DNA from: UBA1181 sp963648205
GTDB lineage: Bacteria > Bacteroidota > Bacteroidia > Bacteroidales > Paludibacteraceae
Reading direction: 5' to 3'
Length of the DNA stretch: 27,670 nt
Assembly (NCBI GenBank): GCA_963648205.1
Contig: CAVJCT010000020.1
Span: forward strand, 1-27,670
Shown in pieces: positions 22,483 to 27,670 of the stretch. The notes under the pieces were generated by a model. It was not told the origin of the DNA and ran no database searches. It was given only the letters and a program-made list of their open reading frames with translations. How positions within the stretch are numbered: the first letter of the stretch is position 1; the number at the start of each line of letters is the position of its first letter. Both the position numbers and the translations under genes were made by a program.

Positions 22483-25400
22483 ATGAATTTACACGCAAAT
22501 ATTCTTCGACTTATTCGTTATGGCACAATTGTAGCAACACTGCTCGCCGGCATGTCTTCTTTCGCTGAAACGCCTGCCTTTCCTGGAGCTGAGGGCTTCG
22601 GAATGTACACCACTGGCGGACGAGGAGGTAAAGTGTACCACGTTACGAAACTGACGGATGGAACAGAAGAGGGAACGCTTCGTTATGCCGTCAACCAGAA
22701 AGGAACTCGCACCATCGTGTTCGACATCAGTGGTATCATTGAATTGGAGTCGCAACTCACCATCTCGAACGGCGATTTGACCATTGCAGGACAAACGGCT
22801 CCTGGTGATGGTATCTGCATCAAAAACCACACTGTCTATGTCGGTGCAGACAATGTCATTCTTCGTTTTCTCCGTTTTCGTTTGGGAACGGACAAACCAG
22901 ACGGTTACAATGACGACGGTACACCCTACCAAGACCGTGATGCCATCTGGGGAAGAAACCAAAGCAACATCATCATCGACCACTGCTCTATGAGCTGGTG
23001 TACCGATGAGTGTGCTTCTTTCTACAACAACAAAAATTTCACGATGCAGTGGTGCATTATGGCAGAGAGTCTGCGTGGCTCTATCCACCCGAAAGGCAAC
23101 CATGGTTACGGCGGAATCTGGGGTGGACAGGGCGCAAGTTTCCATCACAATATGTTAGTACACCACGATAGTCGCAATCCTCGTTTTTGCGGCAGCCGAT
23201 ACACCAACGAGCCAGACAAGGAATTAGTAGACTACCGCAACAACGTACTCTACAACTGGGGAAGCACCAACTCGGGCTATGCCGCCGAAGGTGGAAACTA
23301 CAACTTCGTGAACAACTACTTCAAGAGTGGGCCTGCGACGAAGAAGAGCATTCGCTACCGTATCTTCAACCCCAACGCAGACGATGGTTCGAACGCCCAA
23401 CCTAAGGGTGTATACGGCTATTTCTATGTGAATGGCAATTACATGGCTGGCAAGGGTGAAAACTGGGATTGGAACGGCATTGACATCTCCAACGGCAACA
23501 ATTCTGAAATGACTGAAGAGGCTATCAAGAAGACTACTGAATTTGCCGTTACCTCCGTAACCACTCACAAGGCTACCACAGCCTTTGAGAAGGTATTGAA
23601 ATTGGCAGGTGCGTCTTTGAAAAGAGACGCTGTCGACACTCGCGTAACCCAAGAGGCGAAAGATAGCACCTACACCTACACAGGATCGAAATTAGGTGGA
23701 TTAGGAATCATCGATGCCGTGTCTGACGTGGGTGGTTATCCAACCTATAACAGTACGACGAAGCCGACCGACACAGACGGCGACGGTATGCCTGACGAGT
23801 GGGAGTCTGCTCACGGACTGAATCCTAACGATGCCAACGACGGAGCAAACACAGCCAGCGATGGTAGTGGCTACACCAACCTCGAACTATATATGAACTC
23901 ATTGGTCAGTGAGATTATGAATGAAGGTCTTGCAGATGCTCTCACCTCCTCTACAACCGTCACCAAAAACCAATCTTCTTACGTTGTCAATAAACAAAAG
24001 TTCGATTTCATCGTAGGAGTTGATGGCGATTTCAAAGCAGCCAAGGCAGCTGCCGAAGCCTCAACGAACGACCGTTTCTACATCTTCTTCCCTAACGGAA
24101 GTTATGACATCGGCTCACTCACAGGAGACAGTAATCAGAAGACGACTTACTCTCGAGCCAAGACTTCTTTCATCGGTCAGAGTATGGACAGCGTGATAGT
24201 CTACAACTCATCATCATCCGAGGGAATCTCAATAACAGCCACGCTCTATCTCGACAGCAAAGCCAACCTCACCTATATGCAAGACCTCACCTTGCAGAAC
24301 AAAGCCAACATCGTTACAGGCGCACAAGCCAACCGTTGGGTCGTTTTGCAAGATAGAGGAAACAAAAACATCTTCAAGCGAGTGAAACTACTCTCCACTC
24401 AAGACACCTATTACTCTACCGCCTACGACAACCGCACCTACTGGGAAGAGGGCGAGATCCACGGCACGGTAGACTTCATCTGCGGCGGTGGAGACGTTTT
24501 CTTCAACACTTGTCTTATCTATTTGGAAGAACGTAAAAACAATGTAATCTCAGCACCAGCCAACACCAGCGCATACGGATATGTCTTCAGCAACTGCACC
24601 ATCGACGGACATGAAATCAACAAGGGAGGGTATCGTTTAGGTCGCCCCTGGAATAACAATGCATCCAGTGTCTTCATCAACACCAAGATGAAAGTGTTGC
24701 CAACCGATGAGGCGTGGGGAGACCCAATGAATGTCGTTCCAACGAAATTTGCCGAATACAACAGTGTGGATGCGAATGGCAACGCAGTAGACCTGAGCAA
24801 ACGCCGCTCCTACTACTCATTCACCGATAAGAGCAATGTTTTCCACGAGACAACCATCAATCCAGTATTGAGTGCAAGTGAAGCGGCTCAGTACACCATT
24901 CAAAACGTAGTGGGAGGAACAGACAACTGGACACCCGACAACGACTGTAAACAAATCTCTGCCCCTAAGGTGAAAGTAACAGACCACACCCTCAGCTGGA
25001 CAGACAATGACTCGGCTCTGTGCTATTTCATCTTCAAGAATAACGTCTATGTTGACAACATAACCGACAACTCCTACGAAGTGCCTAACGATGCCACCCC
25101 GAGCGACCGATTTACCGTTCGTGCAGCCAATCTGATGGGAGGTTTAGGCGAAAGTTCGAATGCCGTTTCTATCGATGGAATCGAAGAAAACAGCAATCGT
25201 ATCTTCTTCTACTACGGCAATGGAGAGGTCAGTTCGACTAAGAACGATGAGACAAACGACAAGTGGACTTGTACCGACGCTGGCAAGAGCGACTATGCAT
25301 GGGCTATCACAGGTAGAACCAACAAATCCGTGTTGTATGGCAATAACATCACCTACAATGCGACCTCTTATTCTACCTTCAAGAACTCCAACAATGCACA

Positions 25401-25821
25401 AAACACCTTCTATTTGCCGAAGGGCTATGTTGCCAAGAAAATCCATTTCATCGGATATAGTAACAATGAAAGCAGCATTGGCTACCTCACTGAGTTGAAC
25501 GGAGTGAGCCTCAACTTGCCTATGACAACCAACACAGGCACAACCGATTATGCCTCTCATCCAAGCGTGATCAGTCAAGACTTTGCAGAAGATGCTTGCG
25601 GACAGTTCACTTTCACGTTCAGCACTGCGCAAGTATGCTTCATCATCGCTTTGGAGGTGGAAGAAACCGACTGCACAACCACAGAGGTGAATGAAACCGC
25701 AGCCGACCAGATTCTCAACGCTCCGATTTACGACATCTTTGGAAGAGCGATCGATCGCAACCATTTGCAAATCGGCACAGTCTACATACAAAACGGAAAA
25801 CGTTTCATAATTGTTCAATAG
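22483..25821 (+). CDS. Pectate lyase (PL1) - pectin methylesterase (CE8) fusion with T9SS tail
   Basis: A 1112-aa secreted two-enzyme protein. After a signal peptide (about 1-27), residues about 30-330 match PL1 pectate lyases (AFPGAEGFGMYTTGGRGG, IVFDISGII, ILRFLRFRLG, IIIDHCSMSWCTDE, HHNMLVHHDSRNPR). A thrombospondin-type-3 calcium motif follows (about 430-455, DTDGDGMPDEWE). Residues about 505-800 are CE8 pectin methylesterase with the expected active site: D641 in QDTYYS, D664 in GTVDFI and R721 in LGRPW. An Ig/FN3-like segment and a beta-sandwich follow. The last 40 residues (IYDIFGRAIDRN ... TVYIQNGKRFIIV) look like a T9SS type-A sorting signal. Together it could de-esterify and cleave homogalacturonan at the cell surface. 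It is a single gene between its own promoter and terminator, with no SusC/SusD pair beside it. Confidence 0.93.
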   Translation: MNLHANILRLIRYGTIVATLLAGMSSFAETPAFPGAEGFGMYTTGGRGGKVYHVTKLTDGTEEGTLRYAVNQKGTRTIVFDISGIIELESQLTISNGDLTIAGQTAPGDGICIKNHTVYVGADNVILRFLRFRLGTDKPDGYNDDGTPYQDRDAIWGRNQSNIIIDHCSMSWCTDECASFYNNKNFTMQWCIMAESLRGSIHPKGNHGYGGIWGGQGASFHHNMLVHHDSRNPRFCGSRYTNEPDKELVDYRNNVLYNWGSTNSGYAAEGGNYNFVNNYFKSGPATKKSIRYRIFNPNADDGSNAQPKGVYGYFYVNGNYMAGKGENWDWNGIDISNGNNSEMTEEAIKKTTEFAVTSVTTHKATTAFEKVLKLAGASLKRDAVDTRVTQEAKDSTYTYTGSKLGGLGIIDAVSDVGGYPTYNSTTKPTDTDGDGMPDEWESAHGLNPNDANDGANTASDGSGYTNLELYMNSLVSEIMNEGLADALTSSTTVTKNQSSYVVNKQKFDFIVGVDGDFKAAKAAAEASTNDRFYIFFPNGSYDIGSLTGDSNQKTTYSRAKTSFIGQSMDSVIVYNSSSSEGISITATLYLDSKANLTYMQDLTLQNKANIVTGAQANRWVVLQDRGNKNIFKRVKLLSTQDTYYSTAYDNRTYWEEGEIHGTVDFICGGGDVFFNTCLIYLEERKNNVISAPANTSAYGYVFSNCTIDGHEINKGGYRLGRPWNNNASSVFINTKMKVLPTDEAWGDPMNVVPTKFAEYNSVDANGNAVDLSKRRSYYSFTDKSNVFHETTINPVLSASEAAQYTIQNVVGGTDNWTPDNDCKQISAPKVKVTDHTLSWTDNDSALCYFIFKNNVYVDNITDNSYEVPNDATPSDRFTVRAANLMGGLGESSNAVSIDGIEENSNRIFFYYGNGEVSSTKNDETNDKWTCTDAGKSDYAWAITGRTNKSVLYGNNITYNATSYSTFKNSNNAQNTFYLPKGYVAKKIHFIGYSNNESSIGYLTELNGVSLNLPMTTNTGTTDYASHPSVISQDFAEDACGQFTFTFSTAQVCFIIALEVEETDCTTTEVNETAADQILNAPIYDIFGRAIDRNHLQIGTVYIQNGKRFIIVQ

Positions 25822-25841
25822 TTCTGAATAGAGCAAAAGGG

Positions 25842-25879
25842 AGGCGGCACAGCAAATAATTGCAGTGCCGCCTATTTTT
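25842..25879. terminator. Terminator between the PL1-CE8 gene and ogt
   Basis: A 9-bp GC-rich stem (25842-25850 with 25865-25873) with a further short inner helix in the loop is followed by ATTTTTAT. The two neighbouring genes converge (stops at 25821 and 25895). Confidence 0.83.
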
Positions 25880-25894
25880 ATCGCTGTCCGTACC

Positions 25895-26398
25895 CTACCG
25901 TTCTTTCCCCAATAAAAACCTTTTCACCTCCAGTCCTCCAGCGAAACCTGTCAGTGAATGATCTGACCCGACGACTCGGTGGCAAGGGATGATGATACAA
26001 ATACCATTCGCCCCAATGGCTTGTGCCACAGCACGCACACCCTTGAGATTGTCCACCTTCAAAGCAATCTCCTTGTAAGAACGTGTTTCTCCGTAGGGGA
26101 TCTCGAGCAAGGCATTCCACACACGCTTCTGAAAATCAGTACCCACAAGAGCGAGTGGCAAATCGAAAGTCTTTCTTGATCCAGCAAAATATTCATCCAA
26201 CTGAATCTTTGCCATTTCTAAAACTGCTGATGTCTCCTCAACAAACTCAGCATTCAAAAGTCGCACGAGCCGACGCATATTCTTTTCAGCACAAGGATGC
26301 TCACTCCAATCGCAGAGGCACAATTTATCCTCCACCGAAGCCAAGACAATCTCGCCACAAGGTGAAGCGTAATATTGGAGATGGACAATCGTACTCAT
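25895..26398 (-). CDS. ogt: Methylated-DNA-[protein]-cysteine S-methyltransferase
   Basis: Transfers the alkyl group of O6-alkylguanine in DNA to its own cysteine in a single-turnover repair reaction. The helix-turn-helix part (TDFQKRVWNALLEIPYGETRSY), the Asn hinge region (AIGANGICI) and the active site PCHRV with Cys139 are all present. The open frame extends to 26443, overlapping the upstream gene, but the ATG at 26398 gives MSTIVHLQYYASPCGE, the usual N-terminus, and 167 aa. It has no AraC/Ada N-terminal half. It starts 4 bases after the transporter stop, so the two are co-transcribed. Confidence 0.95.
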   Translation of the reverse strand: MSTIVHLQYYASPCGEIVLASVEDKLCLCDWSEHPCAEKNMRRLVRLLNAEFVEETSAVLEMAKIQLDEYFAGSRKTFDLPLALVGTDFQKRVWNALLEIPYGETRSYKEIALKVDNLKGVRAVAQAIGANGICIIIPCHRVVGSDHSLTGFAGGLEVKRFLLGKER

Positions 26399-26402
26399 CA
26401 GT

Positions 26403-27626
26403 CTACTTCGTAACTTTTTGTGTATTCGGCAAGAAAGCGGCAATCATACCCAACAGTGGCAAGAAAGCACTCACTTGGAAGATAAATTCAATGCTCGTCC
26501 GATCGGCAAGCCATCCGAAGAAGGCAGAACCCAGTCCGCCCATACCAAACATCAATCCAAAGAAAACACCAGCAATCATACCCGTCTTCTCAGGCATCAA
26601 ATCAGTAGCGTAAACCACAATAGACGAGAACGCCGAAGCGATGATAAGTCCAGAGAGGAAAGCACAAATCAACGTGAGCGTCAGGTTCATATAAGGCATC
26701 AGCATAGCAAACGGTGCCGCACCGAGGATAGAGAACCAGATCACATATTTTCGTCCGAAGCGATCACCGAACAGTCCGCCAGCCACCGTACCAATGGCAA
26801 AAGCCGCCAAGAACACGAAGAGGCAAACCTGTGACGCTTGCACGCTCACTCCAAACTTGTCAATCAAGAAGAATGTGAAATAACTTGTGATGCACGACGT
26901 GTAGAAATACTTCGAGAAAATCAGCAACACCAGGATGAGCAACGCACCGTATTTCGCACGTTTTGAAATATGGTCATTGAGTATCGGCTTCTTCTGTGGA
27001 TGATCCACCACATATCTCATTCTCAACTTATACCATTTCCCGAGCCTCAACATGATAAGCGCAGCCAGCAACGCAGCAATGGAAAAGAACGAAATAGCAT
27101 GCTGACCCAAAGGCAAAATGATAATAGCCGCCAACAACGGACCGATAGCCTGACCACCATTTCCACCCACCTGAAAGATAGACTGAGCCAAACTCTTCTT
27201 ACCGCCCGATGCCATTTGAGCCACACGCGATGCCGTAGGATGAAACACTGAAGAACCTATACCCGACACACTCACTGCTAATAATATCAAATAGAAATTC
27301 TCAGAAAAAGCCAACAGAATCAGCCCCATCAAAGTGAAACACATACCAACGGACAAGGCGTAGGGACGAGGGTGCTTGTCGGCGTATAAACCCGTAAAAG
27401 GCTGCAATATAGATGAGGTCATTTGAAACGCCAGTGTGATAGTACCGATTTGGGCGAAAGAGAAACCATACTGCGCCTTCAACATTGGGTAGATAGAAGG
27501 AATGATAGACTGGATCATATCATTCAGAAAATGCGAAATACTACAGATGATCAGCATTGAGTAGACCGTGCCATCGGTCATCGTCGGATTGCCAACAATC
27601 TTCTGACCAATTTGTTTGAAATTCAT
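26403..27626 (-). CDS. MFS transporter, fosmidomycin-resistance (Fsr) family
   Basis: A 407-aa inner-membrane major facilitator with about 12 helices. GLYADKHPRPYAL is the family form of the loop 2-3 motif. GSSVFHPTASRVAQMASGG, FQVGGNGGQAIGP and GGLFGDRFGRKY are also typical of Fsr-like drug exporters. A longer reading begins at TTG 27656, but that codon lies inside the promoter -7 box, so the ATG at 27626 is used. First gene of a two-gene unit with ogt. The exported compound is unknown. Confidence 0.9.
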   Translation of the reverse strand: MNFKQIGQKIVGNPTMTDGTVYSMLIICSISHFLNDMIQSIIPSIYPMLKAQYGFSFAQIGTITLAFQMTSSILQPFTGLYADKHPRPYALSVGMCFTLMGLILLAFSENFYLILLAVSVSGIGSSVFHPTASRVAQMASGGKKSLAQSIFQVGGNGGQAIGPLLAAIIILPLGQHAISFFSIAALLAALIMLRLGKWYKLRMRYVVDHPQKKPILNDHISKRAKYGALLILVLLIFSKYFYTSCITSYFTFFLIDKFGVSVQASQVCLFVFLAAFAIGTVAGGLFGDRFGRKYVIWFSILGAAPFAMLMPYMNLTLTLICAFLSGLIIASAFSSIVVYATDLMPEKTGMIAGVFFGLMFGMGGLGSAFFGWLADRTSIEFIFQVSAFLPLLGMIAAFLPNTQKVTK

Positions 27627-27653
27627 AATTGAGTATATTAGGCTAACGGAGGG

Positions 27654-27661
27654 CAAAGGTA
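27654..27661 (-). promoter_or_regulatory. -7 element for the MFS-ogt unit
   Basis: CAAAGGTA on plus equals TACCTTTG on minus, a full TAnnTTTG match, 27 bases ahead of the ATG at 27626. The -33 region is outside the window. Confidence 0.6.
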
Positions 27662-27670
27662 GGGGAAAAA

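Noticed and set aside
22489..23148. A 219-aa minus-strand frame opposite the pectate lyase domain
   Set aside because: It is a shadow of a gene with strong domain evidence on the plus strand; no family resemblance or promoter was seen.
25144..25836. A 230-aa minus-strand frame opposite the C-terminal part of the PL1-CE8 gene
   Set aside because: It is antisense to the real gene and would read through its T9SS tail. The sequence is Cys/Val-rich with no recognisable domain.

Overview
The window reads as chromosomal DNA of a Bacteroidales bacterium (phylum Bacteroidota), probably a gut or rumen polysaccharide degrader. The evidence is moderate GC, sigma-ABfr type promoters (TTTG, about 19 bases, then TAnnTTTG), few Shine-Dalgarno sites outside the ribosomal protein genes, many lipoproteins, and several secreted proteins ending in type 9 secretion (T9SS) sorting domains. 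No tRNA, rRNA, CRISPR array, insertion sequence, phage gene or replication origin was seen.

Layout, left to right. A minus-strand AlbA_2/ATPase (Schlafen-like, COG2865 type) regulator carries a 75-bp tandem repeat in its linker (115-1902). It is divergent from a small outer-membrane beta-barrel gene (2026-2787). A lamin-tail-domain T9SS cargo (2860-4617, minus) is divergent from asd, aspartate-semialdehyde dehydrogenase (4724-5734). A compact plus-strand operon follows: a membrane CHASE2 sensor without an output domain, an exported WG-repeat/caspase protease with an intact His/Cys dyad, and an exported protein with a probable DUF4384 domain (5914-10018). Next, on the minus strand, is the ribosomal operon rpsF-rpsR-rplI (14402-13321) with its own terminator, followed by an S4-domain protein, a lipoprotein with an altered Rieske-like cluster-binding motif, and a CotH-kinase/lamin-tail T9SS cargo (13232-10098).

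The right half holds an exported carboxymuconolactone decarboxylase-cupin protein (plus), a translationally coupled pair made of a short T9SS-sorted protein and a PF14262-like carbohydrate-binding protein (minus), and a 555-bp non-coding gap containing a strong orphan terminator. A plus-strand cytoplasmic vWA/coiled-coil/DUF3883-like protein follows. Then come a flippase plus lipoprotein pair (minus), a large pectate lyase (PL1)-pectin methylesterase (CE8) fusion with a T9SS tail (plus), and a fosmidomycin-resistance-type MFS transporter with an O6-alkylguanine-DNA methyltransferase (minus).

Most of the window is ordinary core and polysaccharide-degrading gene content. The parts that could be undescribed systems are the CHASE2/caspase/DUF4384 operon, whose domains are all predicted to act in or across the envelope, and the stand-alone vWA-DUF3883 gene with changed catalytic positions. 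Their functions are inferred from domain logic only.
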